From NCBI RefSeq assembly GCF_963974425.1, contig NZ_CAXBCK010000006.1, positions 28,808 through 92,807 of the forward strand: 64,000 nt of DNA. Direction: 5' to 3'. Both the position numbers and the translations under genes were made by a program. Numbering within the stretch: position 1 is the first letter of the stretch; each line of letters begins with the position of its first letter. This stretch comes from Marixanthomonas sp963974425. GTDB lineage: Bacteria > Bacteroidota > Bacteroidia > Flavobacteriales > Flavobacteriaceae. The notes under the pieces were generated by a model. That model saw only the letters and a program-made list of their open reading frames with translations. It made no database searches and was not told where the DNA came from. Of this stretch, positions 17,701-25,845 are shown piece after piece.

Positions 17701-17739
17701 CCTGTGCCGACAACGCATGAAGTTGGCACAGGTTTTTTT
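17701..17739 (+). terminator. Hairpin terminator D
   Basis: Arms CCTGTGCCGAC (17701-17711) and GTTGGCACAGG (17722-17732) pair fully with one G-T wobble and are followed by seven T. It is the sibling of hairpin B at 2260-2297. Confidence 0.85.
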
Positions 17740-17940
17740 AAATTAATACAAGTATATTGGTAAATTTGATAGGTTTTAAAAATAAAACAAGACATAAATT
17801 TCTTCAAATGGAAAAAAACAATTATCTGAAATTAAATAGGAATTCTAAAATAGCCAATGTAAATGATATTATTTCCTCTGAACTGTATTTTCCACAAGAA
17901 TATAAATAGTAATATTATATTATCATTATAAATTTATTTT

Positions 17941-19158
17941 TCAATTCAACAACCGCTTTTTCAAAATATCCATATCATCACTTACCTTTCTCTCCACTAC
18001 CCGCGCATAGATCTGTGTGGTAGATAACTTAGTATGCCCTAAAAGTTTTGATACCGTTTCTATAGGGACCCCATTAGAAAGTGTTACTGTGGTTGCGAAC
18101 GTATGCCGTGCTATATGAAAGGTTAGTTTCTTTCGAATGTTTAATATTTTGGCAATCTCTTTTAAGTATTGATTGATTTTTTGATTAGAGTAAACAGGTA
18201 GCAATAAATCGGTTATTTTCTCTTGTTCTCTGTATTTAATTAAGATTTCTTTTGCTTTGGGAAGAATAGGAATTTTTACGGGGGTAGCTGTCTTTTCTCT
18301 TGCGGTATGTATCCATTGATTTCCATCTATTCCACGTACTATATCGTCTTTGGTAAGATGCTTTACATCAATATAGCATAAGCCTGTGAAACAGGAGAAA
18401 ACAAATACATCACGAGTTTTGGCTAAAGTAGTTTTATTAGTTTCCAAATTGATAATTCTTTCTAACTCCAATTCATCTAAAAATTCACGCTCTACCTTTG
18501 TGAATTTTAATTTAAATTTGGCAAAAGGATCTTTTTGAATCCATTCTAGCCTTTGTGCCAAATTGAAGAGCTTCTTTAACCGCTCCAAATGTTTCATAAC
18601 TCCGTTATTAGATGGTGTAGGACGGTGAGTTTTGGATTTGAAGGTGCGTAAGAAGTGCTCAAAGTCCACTATAAAACTGTAGTTAATTTGTTTTAGATAA
18701 ATATCATCGGTCTTTAGTTTACTCTTTAAAAACTCATAGAGATATTTTTCTGTTGTAACATAATTCTTAAGTGTTCCAGGCTTAAGGACAGTACCCATAT
18801 TTGCTTTATGATAATTGAGAATATCAGAAATTTTTTTCGACACATCGTCAATACCTAAGTATCTTGCTTTAATAGCCTGTGCACTTAATATTTTATTTTC
18901 ATCTTGTAACTGGCGGAAAGACTCATAGATTTGATTATAAGTCCTATCAATAGACCTGTTTACTTGAATGCTTTCAGCACTGCTACCAATTAGGCGATTC
19001 TTTTGTTCGTCCCATAGATCACGGGTAATTCTACGTTGTAGACTTAATTCTATACGATCACCGTTTAAAGTGATTCGTGCATAAAGTGGTGCAGTTCCAT
19101 TTTTTGTTTTGCTCGTTTTTAGGATAAAGGTAATCCCAAAGGTCACCGGATTGTTCAT
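17941..19158 (-). CDS. Tyrosine recombinase (integrase) of the island
   Basis: 405 residues. An N-terminal arm-binding domain (about 1-90; FILKTSKTKNGTAPLYARI) is followed by a SAM-like core-binding domain (about 100-215) and a C-terminal catalytic domain. Catalytic residues visible are His348 and Arg351 (HIARHTF), His375 (LLGH) and nucleophile Tyr384 (TTQIYARV), with a lysine in the REKT hairpin. The first catalytic arginine position carries Cys in CFTGLCYIDV, as in IntDOT-like Bacteroidota integrases that lack Arg I. The start lies 214 bases from the 3' end of tRNA-Pro, so the tRNA end is the likely attachment site. A decayed copy lies at 2542-3380. Confidence 0.9.
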   Translation of the reverse strand: MNNPVTFGITFILKTSKTKNGTAPLYARITLNGDRIELSLQRRITRDLWDEQKNRLIGSSAESIQVNRSIDRTYNQIYESFRQLQDENKILSAQAIKARYLGIDDVSKKISDILNYHKANMGTVLKPGTLKNYVTTEKYLYEFLKSKLKTDDIYLKQINYSFIVDFEHFLRTFKSKTHRPTPSNNGVMKHLERLKKLFNLAQRLEWIQKDPFAKFKLKFTKVEREFLDELELERIINLETNKTTLAKTRDVFVFSCFTGLCYIDVKHLTKDDIVRGIDGNQWIHTAREKTATPVKIPILPKAKEILIKYREQEKITDLLLPVYSNQKINQYLKEIAKILNIRKKLTFHIARHTFATTVTLSNGVPIETVSKLLGHTKLSTTQIYARVVERKVSDDMDILKKRLLN

Positions 19159-19264
19159 AATTTATTCGTTTTCAAGTTAGACAACATGCGTGAAAACGAA
19201 AGTCAAATCAGCGTTTAGACAATATACGAACTTTTTTTGGAGGTCACCGAATAGGTCACCGAAT
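19141..19264 (+). repeat. Three GGTCACCG direct repeats at the recombinase start
   Basis: GGTCACCGAAT occurs at 19242-19252 and 19254-19264, 12 bases apart, and GGTCACCGGAT lies at 19141-19151 within the first codons of the recombinase. Repeats at this place, between recombinase and tRNA, fit arm-type binding sites of a tyrosine recombinase. That role is inferred. Confidence 0.5.
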
Positions 19265-19316
19265 CGGACTCATATAGGGTGGTTTTACACCAAATCTTAT
19301 GATATGCCAAAAAACA

Positions 19317-19352
19317 TAAAAACCTGTAAATCATGATATTAACAGGTTTTTG
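19317..19352 (-). terminator. Hairpin terminator after tRNA-Pro
   Basis: AAAACCTGT and ACAGGTTTT arms surround an AT-rich loop (AAATCATGATATTA). The stem is flanked by A- and T-runs, so it can work in both directions. It lies just beyond the 3' end of the tRNA. Confidence 0.6.
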
Positions 19353-19371
19353 ACACCATTTGATAATGGCT

Positions 19372-19449
19372 TGGTCGGGATGAGAGGATTCGAACCTCCG
19401 ATCTCACGGCCCCCAGCCGTGCACTTTAACCGGACTAAGCTACATCCCG
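19372..19449 (-). tRNA. tRNA-Pro (anticodon GGG)
   Basis: On the minus strand the acceptor arm CGGGATG pairs with CATCCCG and is followed by A and an encoded CCA. The anticodon stem CACGG/CCGTG closes the loop CTGGGGG, with the GGG anticodon at 19412-19414. The T arm has GGTTCGAATCC. Length is 78 bases including CCA. The 3' end faces the recombinase, so it is the probable integration site of the island. Confidence 0.95.
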
Positions 19450-19511
19450 TAGGGCTTGCAAAAATAAGTAATTCCTATACCTGCGCAAATCAAACAGAGG
19501 GTTTATTGTAT

Positions 19512-19540
19512 AAAAAAAGGGATACTGTTACATATCCCTT
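19512..19540 (-). terminator. Terminator of the DUF4168 gene
   Basis: On the minus strand AAGGGATA and TATCCCTT form a stem with an eight-base loop, followed by a run of seven T (A at 19512-19518). It lies 20 bases after the stop of the gene at 19561. Confidence 0.75.
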
Positions 19541-19560
19541 CAATATATTTTATGTAAAAA

Positions 19561-20046
19561 CTACTGCTTTTGTGTAGTATTTGCCATCATCATCTTTTGA
19601 AAACGCTGTTGTAAACTTTTATCTTGTTGCAACGCGGTACCAATAGCTTGATAACGTTCTATAGTAATTCCAGAATCTGCTACTGCTTTTTCCATTTTTG
19701 CTTCAATAGCAGGCTGCATTTTTTTAATTTCAGCCATAATTGCACCGTGCTTTTTCATCTCTGCATCGGTTGCATCTACATCTTGATTTGGATTAGCTGT
19801 CGCTTGCTGGATAGTAGAAAAACGCTCTACTTCCATTCCATTATCAGAAATCACAGTTGCCATTTTTTGTTGCGCCTTTTGGTTTTCCATCTGTACTACC
19901 TGAAAAGCTTTAGCAAACTTCCCTAATTCAGCATCAGTTACTTTTGATTGCGGCTGCGGCTGCATTGTATCTTGAGCTTGTGCGAAAGACAAACCGCCTA
20001 ATAGAGTTACAAATAATACTAATGTTGTTGCTTTAAATCTTGACAT
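19561..20046 (-). CDS. DUF4168-type secreted protein
   Basis: 161 residues from the ATG at 20046, which starts a clean signal peptide (MSRFKATTLVLFVTLLGGLS, cut after AQAQ). An in-frame ATG 18 codons upstream would spoil the signal. The mature part has the DUF4168 pattern twice: VTDAELGKFAKAFQVVQMEN..., then DATDAEMKKHGAIMAEIKK, with MEVERFSTI and ITIERYQAI helices. It is probably periplasmic; the function is unknown. It stands alone, with a terminator after it. Confidence 0.75.
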   Translation of the reverse strand: MSRFKATTLVLFVTLLGGLSFAQAQDTMQPQPQSKVTDAELGKFAKAFQVVQMENQKAQQKMATVISDNGMEVERFSTIQQATANPNQDVDATDAEMKKHGAIMAEIKKMQPAIEAKMEKAVADSGITIERYQAIGTALQQDKSLQQRFQKMMMANTTQKQ

Positions 20047-20214
20047 TATTTCGTTTTTTAATTTATAATTAATGTATAAAGCACAATGGTAACCAAACAT
20101 ATTCCGAATTAAAAATAATGAATAGTCTATCTATCTGTTTTTAAAAAATATTTAACAAAACAAGTCGCTATTACTAGCTATTTACTAATAAAATTAACTA
20201 CAAACTAAACTATT

Positions 20215-21756
20215 TTACAATGGAATATTACCGTGCTTGCGTTTCGGTCTTTCTACTGTTTTAGTTTCTAACATTGAAAAAGATTTTAAAAGCTTTCTTC
20301 TCGTCTCTTTTGGCTGAATTACTTCGTCTATAAATCCACGTTGTGCAGCTTTAAACGGATTGGCAAAAGTTTCGGCATATTCAGCTTCTTTTTCTGAAAG
20401 TTTCAACTCTGGATCATCGGCAGCAGCGATCTCTTTTCTAAAAATAATTTCACTGGCTCCTTTTGCTCCCATAACGGCAATTTCGGCCGTAGGCCAAGCA
20501 TAGTTCATATCCGCTCCAATATGTTTACTGTTCATAACGTCATACGCACCTCCATAGGCCTTTCTTGTAATAACCGTAACTCTTGGCACCGTTGCTTCGC
20601 TTAACGCATACAATAGTTTAGCTCCGTTTAAAATGATACCGTTCCATTCTTGATCGGTTCCCGGTAAAAAGCCAGGTACATCCACCAATACTAACAACGG
20701 AATATTAAAGGCATCGCAAAAACGGGTAAAACGTGCTCCCTTTTTACTGCTATCCACATCGAGAACGCCGGCAAGGCTCATTGGCTGATTGGCAACAATA
20801 CCAATACTTCTTCCACCTAATCTGGCAAAACCGACAATAATATTATCGGCATAATCTTTATGTACTTCAAAAAAGGAATCTTTATCTATGATACCGCCAA
20901 TTACCGTATGCATATCGTACGGCTTGTTTGAAGAATCTGGCACAATGCTTTCTAATTCTTCTCGCACCTCATCCCCCATTTCATAGGGAAGAGATTCGGG
21001 TGCAGTTTGGTTATTTTGCGGCAAATAGCTTAGTAATTGTTTTATCTGCTCTAAGCATACAATATCGTTACTCGCTGTAAAGTGCGTTACCCCACTTTTT
21101 GTTGCGTGAGTATGAGCGCCACCTAATTCTTCTGAAGTTACATTTTCATTCGTAACAGTTTTCACTACGTTAGGTCCCGTTACAGACATATAACTACTGT
21201 CCTGCACCATCATCGTGAAATCGGTCATCGCTGGGGAATATACGGCTCCACCGGCGCAAGGCCCCATTATTGCTGAAATCTGCGGAATCACTCCGGAAGA
21301 CTGCACGTTTCGGTAAAAAATATCGGCATAACCACCTAACGAACGTACCCCTTCTTGAATTCGGGCCCCACCTGAATCGTTAAGCCCAATTAAAGGGGCT
21401 CCTACTCGTAAGGCGTGATCCATAATTTTACAAATTTTCTCAGCGTGTGTTTCAGATAAAGCGCCGCCAAAAACAGTAAAATCTTGAGCAAACACGTAAA
21501 TAAGTCGGTTGTCTATTGTTCCGTATCCTGTTACAACTCCGTCACCGTAATATTTTTGCTTGTCCATGTCAAAATCGGTGGTACGGTGAGTAACAAGAAT
21601 GCCCATTTCTTCAAAAGAGCCTTCGTCTAATAGATATTCTATTCGCTCACGCGCTGTGAGTTTCTTCTTTTCGTGTTGTTTTTCTATTCTTTTTTCGCCT
21701 CCGCCTAATTTTGCTTCGGCTATCTTTTTCTGTAATTCTTTATTCGTATCGCTCAT
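20215..21756 (-). CDS. pccB: Acyl-CoA (propionyl-CoA) carboxylase, carboxyltransferase subunit
   Basis: 513 residues, the normal length for the beta subunit of propionyl-CoA carboxylase. It transfers carboxyl from biotin to an acyl-CoA. Visible family motifs include GLNDSGGARIQEG, GPCAGGAVYSPA and TRKAYGGAYDVM, where the glycine pairs form oxyanion holes. It is the last gene of a three-gene operon with the biotin carboxylase (14-base gap) and the biotin carrier. The methylmalonyl-CoA mutase genes at 29154 and 30726 support propionyl-CoA as the substrate, although acetyl-CoA cannot be excluded from sequence. Confidence 0.92.
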   Translation of the reverse strand: MSDTNKELQKKIAEAKLGGGEKRIEKQHEKKKLTARERIEYLLDEGSFEEMGILVTHRTTDFDMDKQKYYGDGVVTGYGTIDNRLIYVFAQDFTVFGGALSETHAEKICKIMDHALRVGAPLIGLNDSGGARIQEGVRSLGGYADIFYRNVQSSGVIPQISAIMGPCAGGAVYSPAMTDFTMMVQDSSYMSVTGPNVVKTVTNENVTSEELGGAHTHATKSGVTHFTASNDIVCLEQIKQLLSYLPQNNQTAPESLPYEMGDEVREELESIVPDSSNKPYDMHTVIGGIIDKDSFFEVHKDYADNIIVGFARLGGRSIGIVANQPMSLAGVLDVDSSKKGARFTRFCDAFNIPLLVLVDVPGFLPGTDQEWNGIILNGAKLLYALSEATVPRVTVITRKAYGGAYDVMNSKHIGADMNYAWPTAEIAVMGAKGASEIIFRKEIAAADDPELKLSEKEAEYAETFANPFKAAQRGFIDEVIQPKETRRKLLKSFSMLETKTVERPKRKHGNIPL

Positions 21757-21770
21757 AAACTCTATCGCTA

Positions 21771-23219
21771 TTAATGTTTTGGTACTCGTAATTGCTCCAC
21801 TTCTTTCAGGTAGGTTTTCAAGGCAATTTTAGCTGCTATTTCGGCTTCTTCTTTAATTTCTTCCTTAAGCAAATCTTCAGAATAAAATTTCTTTACAAAA
21901 TGCGTGTCAAAATTCCCACTTCGAAAAGCTTCATGCTCGCAAACAAATTTCCCGAAAGGCAAGGTAGTACTTACCCCTTCTACTTCATAATCAGCAATAG
22001 CTTCAATCATATGTTGAATGGCTTCGTTACGGGTTTTTCCGTAGGTAATCAGCTTGGCCAACATAGGATCGTATTGAATAGGAACTTCCATTCCTTCTTC
22101 AAAACCATCGTCCATTCTAATATGTTTTCCTTTTGGTGGTTGATACACATCTAATGTACCAACACTCGGCATAAAATTATCAAGGGAATCTTCTGCATAC
22201 ACACGCAACTCGAGAGCGTGACCGTTTATTTCTAAATCCTCTTGTGTAAACGATAGTTCTTGTCCGTCGGCTATTTTAATTTGCTCTTCTACCAAATCAA
22301 TACCGGTGATAAACTCCGTTACGGGATGTTCCACTTGCAAGCGGGTGTTCATTTCTAAAAAGTAGAAGTTATGATTTTCATCGAGTAAAAACTCAACTGT
22401 TCCGGCACCCACATAATCACAAGCTTTAGCAACTTTTATCGCAGCTTCGCCCATTTTTTTTCGCAATTGAGGCGTTAAAACCGCCGAAGGTGCTTCTTCT
22501 ACAACTTTTTGATGTCTTCGTTGTACACTACATTCACGTTCAAATAAATGCAACACATTACCATGTGTATCGGCTAATACTTGAATTTCAATATGTCGTG
22601 GCGATGCAACGTACTTTTCAATAAAAACGGCACCATTACCAAAAGCAGATTCCGCTTCACTAATAGCTCGTTTCATTTGTTCGGCCAGTTCTTTTTCCTC
22701 TTCTACAACACGCATCCCTTTTCCACCGCCACCGGCAGCGGCTTTTATTAAAATAGGGAAACCAATATCTTTTGCAATTTTTGTTGCTTTCTCTACATCT
22801 GTAATAGCTTCGTCTATTCCAGGTACCATCGGGATATCGTAATCTTTCACAGCATCTTTAGCCGCCAACTTGTCCCCCATTACTTTAATAGCGTACGATT
22901 TTGGACCCACGAAAATTAATCCTGCTTTTTCTATTGCTTCAGCAAAATCTGCATTTTCACTTAAAAATCCATAACCAGGATGTATCGCATCAGCTCCTAA
23001 CTCTTTTGCTGTTTCAATAATTAAATCACCTTTTAGATAAGATTCTGAAGAAGGTGGCGGGCCAATACATACGGCTTCATCTCCAAATTTAACGTGTGGG
23101 GCATTGCGGTCTGCTTCCGAAAAAACAGCTACCGTTTTCAAGCCCATATTTCGAGCGGTTTTCATAACGCGAAGGGCAATTTCCCCTCGGTTAGCAACCA
23201 ATATTTTTTTAATATCCAT
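21771..23219 (-). CDS. accC: Biotin carboxylase subunit of acyl-CoA carboxylase
   Basis: 482 residues. The N-terminal part (KKILVANRGEIALRV), the ATP-grasp domain with glycine-rich loop IKAAAGGGGKGMRVV and the active-site segment EMNTRLQVEHPVTE are all intact. It carboxylates biotin on the separate carrier protein, using bicarbonate and ATP. Its ATG overlaps the stop of the carrier gene by one base (TAATG), so translation is probably coupled. It could also be named pccA because of the neighbouring carboxyltransferase. Confidence 0.93.
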   Translation of the reverse strand: MDIKKILVANRGEIALRVMKTARNMGLKTVAVFSEADRNAPHVKFGDEAVCIGPPPSSESYLKGDLIIETAKELGADAIHPGYGFLSENADFAEAIEKAGLIFVGPKSYAIKVMGDKLAAKDAVKDYDIPMVPGIDEAITDVEKATKIAKDIGFPILIKAAAGGGGKGMRVVEEEKELAEQMKRAISEAESAFGNGAVFIEKYVASPRHIEIQVLADTHGNVLHLFERECSVQRRHQKVVEEAPSAVLTPQLRKKMGEAAIKVAKACDYVGAGTVEFLLDENHNFYFLEMNTRLQVEHPVTEFITGIDLVEEQIKIADGQELSFTQEDLEINGHALELRVYAEDSLDNFMPSVGTLDVYQPPKGKHIRMDDGFEEGMEVPIQYDPMLAKLITYGKTRNEAIQHMIEAIADYEVEGVSTTLPFGKFVCEHEAFRSGNFDTHFVKKFYSEDLLKEEIKEEAEIAAKIALKTYLKEVEQLRVPKH

Positions 23220-23707
23220 TAGTCTTCTAGTTCAATTAACAATGCATTTTTATCTACCGTTTCTCCGGTAGCAATGTGTACGGCTTTTACCACACCGTCT
23301 CTCGGTGCACCTAGAGCGTTTTCCATCTTCATAGCTTCTAGTACACAGAGCGAATCGCCTTCAGTCACCGAATCGCCTTCTTTTACGTTTACTTCTAAAA
23401 TTAATCCCGGCATCGGGGCGTGAATTTCATTCTCAACGGAATCATTCCCAAGGGAAAGTCCTATTTCAGCAATAAGCGCATCGAGTTCGTTTTCAATTTT
23501 AACAGTATACCTATTTCCGTTTACTTTAATCGTATAGGTTCTATTAAGAAGGTCTTTGGAAATCACTTCGGCAGTGACCGATTTATTTTTTTGAAGTAGA
23601 TGTACTTTGTTTTTAGTTTCAGAAACGCTATCTAACGTTTTTATAGCATCGCCAGGCATTGAAAACTCAAACGAGTCGTTAACCATGGCTTTATAAGTTG
23701 CACTCAT
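23219..23707 (-). CDS. Biotin carboxyl carrier protein of acyl-CoA carboxylase
   Basis: 162 residues. The C-terminal biotinyl domain (from about 92) has the EAMKMEN motif; Lys127 is the expected biotin site. The first 85 residues form a beta-rich linker domain typical of Bacteroidota carriers (FEFSMPGDAIKTL, YTIKVNGNRYTVKI). It is the first gene of the carboxylase operon and overlaps the next by one base. Confidence 0.92.
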   Translation of the reverse strand: MSATYKAMVNDSFEFSMPGDAIKTLDSVSETKNKVHLLQKNKSVTAEVISKDLLNRTYTIKVNGNRYTVKIENELDALIAEIGLSLGNDSVENEIHAPMPGLILEVNVKEGDSVTEGDSLCVLEAMKMENALGAPRDGVVKAVHIATGETVDKNALLIELED

Positions 23708-23866
23708 AGAAAAGAATTTTCCGTAAATATACGGTTTTGAAAAATTGTTACAACAGAATGTAAAAAACCCATGTTTAAAAACTCATCTTTTCAGAAAACT
23801 TTAAGAGAATGTATTTTTAAGAAATTGAAAAAACAAGTAAGTTGTAAATTAACTCGGACTTCGGCT

Positions 23867-23889
23867 CACTTCGACTCCGCTCAGTGACC
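23867..23889 (-). repeat. Short intergenic repeat (CTGAGCGGAGTCGAAG type)
   Basis: On the minus strand this reads GGTCACTGAGCGGAGTCGAA followed by GTG. It is the same short element as the one inside the mutase gene at 29811-29837 and resembles the common CTGAGCG.AGTCGAAG intergenic repeats of flavobacteria. Confidence 0.6.
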
Positions 23890-23962
23890 GCCACTCAGTC
23901 TCCATAAGAGAAATCTTTTTTTAAAGATTTAAAATTGATAAATAAACTTAATAACCTCAAAA

Positions 23963-24724
23963 ATGGCAGGACATAGTAAATGGGCAAATATTAAACACCG
24001 AAAAGGCGCGCAAGATAAAAAACGAGCCAAGCAATTTACACGCGTTATTAAAGAAATTACTGTCGCAATAAAGGAAAACAATCAAAATGGCGACCCAGAA
24101 ACCAATCCATCATTGCGTAATGCCATACAAAATGCAAAAGGTGTAAATATGCCTAAAGACACCATTGAACGAGCTATAAAAAAGGCTTCGGGCGCCGATG
24201 CTGATAGTTATGAAAAAATGACTTTTGAAGGCTACGGCCCTCACGGTATTGCAATTTATGTTGAGTGTACAACAGACAACACTAATCGTACAGTAGCATC
24301 GGTTCGTTCTATTTTCACCAAGCATAATGGTAGTTTGGGCACCAATGGTTCATTGGAGTTTCTCTTTGACCGAAAAGGTGTTTTTACTTTGAAAAAAGAA
24401 GGTTTAGACTGGAATTTTGAGGAACTACAGCTAGAGCTTATTGAAGCTGGCGCAACTAAGTTTGAAAATGAAGACGACTTTTTTGTAATCTATACGGATT
24501 TTACGGATTTCGGCAGCATGTCTGAAAAACTAGAATCTTTAAATATCGAAACTCATAATGCTGAATTACAACGCATCCCCTTAAATACAGAAACTTTACC
24601 CGTTGATGAAGCAAAGCAAATTGTTAACCTTATTGAAGCGTTTGAAGATGATGATGACGTACAAGATGTGTTTCATAACCTTGGAATGACAGATGAGTTG
24701 GAAGCCGCTTTAGAAGAGGATTAA
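23963..24724 (+). CDS. YebC/PmpR family protein (TACO1-like)
   Basis: 253 residues, slightly longer than the usual 240-250. The N-terminus MAGHSKWANIKHRKGAQDKK and the segment GVNMPKDTIERAIKKASG are diagnostic, and YGPHGIAIYVECTTDN follows. These proteins bind nucleic acid; they are described as transcription regulators and, for YebC, as helpers of ribosomes at proline-rich stretches. It is a single gene read away from the carboxylase operon, with a possible terminator at 24824. Confidence 0.93.
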   Translation: MAGHSKWANIKHRKGAQDKKRAKQFTRVIKEITVAIKENNQNGDPETNPSLRNAIQNAKGVNMPKDTIERAIKKASGADADSYEKMTFEGYGPHGIAIYVECTTDNTNRTVASVRSIFTKHNGSLGTNGSLEFLFDRKGVFTLKKEGLDWNFEELQLELIEAGATKFENEDDFFVIYTDFTDFGSMSEKLESLNIETHNAELQRIPLNTETLPVDEAKQIVNLIEAFEDDDDVQDVFHNLGMTDELEAALEED

Positions 24725-25131
24725 AAAATAGTTTGTAAGATAAAACCGACCCTATAATTTTTCCGTATATATAATTGAAGTCAGAGATCCATCAATTAGA
24801 ATGGTTAGGCTTTTAAAATAATGCCCCCCGCAGAGTCTCTTTGGTTAATTAACTAGGGGGACTTTTTTATTTTAAAAACCCCTTATAAGTTCCCTCTAAA
24901 CTCATATGTTCTCATCTATTATTAAACCCATACTTTCAAATATCCTCAGTATTTTATAGTATCTTTTCAAAAAAAATTGGATTAGAAAAAACTACATGTC
25001 CGTAATGAATAAACTGAAATACTTTAAATAGGTTTATAAAAAATCACACGTAGTCAAAGTGCTTTTTCAAGTAAATAATCTACCTTACATTATTGATGCT
25101 AATTTAAAAACAACCTAACATTTCAGAAACT
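24725..25131 (+). other. 407-base non-coding region
   Basis: It holds a possible terminator (24824-24868) and, at 24960-24967, TATCTTTT in a context nearly repeated before the gene at 26500 (GTATTTTA, then GTATCTTTTCA). That element could be the promoter of the pair at 25132 and 25842. No coding frame is seen. Confidence 0.45.
24824..24868 (+). terminator. Possible terminator of yebC
   Basis: CCCCC and GGGGG arms surround a loop that contains the palindrome GTTAATTAAC, followed by ACTTTTTT. The stem is short and the loop long, so confidence is moderate. Confidence 0.45.
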
Positions 25132-25845
25132 ATGAAAAAAAGCGTACCCCATACTCTTGCAAAACGTTTTGTATATCTTTTAGCAGTAACTACCTGTTGT
25201 TTGACGCTTGTATTTTTGTACCAAAAATATGACTATGAGCAACAAAAACAAGAAGAGTTTGAGAGCCTTAAAAGTAACCTTATAACTGAACTAAAACTAA
25301 ATTACACTCAACAGGTCCAGTTTGAGACCAATTATTGGCGTAAGTTTTATAAAAAATTTCAAAACCAAGATCGTTCTTTAAAGTATAGCATGACTAAGAC
25401 TGAATTTAAGGAGCTATTTCTACACCAATCCCCACTTCCTGAGCCAGATCTTTTCTTTAAGGATTCCTATTGGAGGGTGGTCCAAAAAAAACCATATTTC
25501 ATGAACCGTCTGACGGTAAATCAGTTAAAAAGTCTTCAACAGTTATATAGCGAACAAAGAGCTTGCATTCTGTATTACAACAGAGTAAATGACGCTATAA
25601 AAACAGTGTTTCATAACCGAGATAGTGAGCAAGCTTTTGAAGAAATATACCAAAGGTTAGGTTCTTTTAGGGATAACGCCTTTCAACTTGATCTTATTAA
25701 GTCCAATAACCTAATGTATATAGAAACCATCATTAAAAATGATTTTGACATACCGTTGCCTGACTATTTTGAGTCTAAAAAACAAGAGTTTTACAACTCC
25801 ATAGACCAAAGCAAAGAAATAATAGATACCATAAAACCGCAATGA
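25132..25845 (+). CDS. Membrane-anchored protein of unknown function
   Basis: 237 residues. One N-terminal membrane helix at about 11-30 (FVYLLAVTTCCLTLVFLY) is followed by a largely helical, charged domain that should lie in the periplasm. It contains paired aromatic and basic clusters (FETNYWRKFYKKFQ) but no motif I recognise. Its stop overlaps the ATG of the DUF1287 gene (ATGA), so the two are probably co-translated. The pairing hints at a shared envelope role. Confidence 0.65.
   Translation: MKKSVPHTLAKRFVYLLAVTTCCLTLVFLYQKYDYEQQKQEEFESLKSNLITELKLNYTQQVQFETNYWRKFYKKFQNQDRSLKYSMTKTEFKELFLHQSPLPEPDLFFKDSYWRVVQKKPYFMNRLTVNQLKSLQQLYSEQRACILYYNRVNDAIKTVFHNRDSEQAFEEIYQRLGSFRDNAFQLDLIKSNNLMYIETIIKNDFDIPLPDYFESKKQEFYNSIDQSKEIIDTIKPQ

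Noticed and set aside
17808..17909. 33-residue frame (MEKNNYLKLNRNSKIANVND) between hairpin D and the recombinase
   Set aside because: Similar bases occur near 2380-2500 in module 1, but the frame is not kept there, so coding is not supported.
1..19371. CRISPR array or attC-type integron array
   Set aside because: No regularly spaced identical repeats are present, and the hairpins differ in spacing and lack the attC core (GTTRRRY). The recombinase is IntDOT-like, not an integron IntI.
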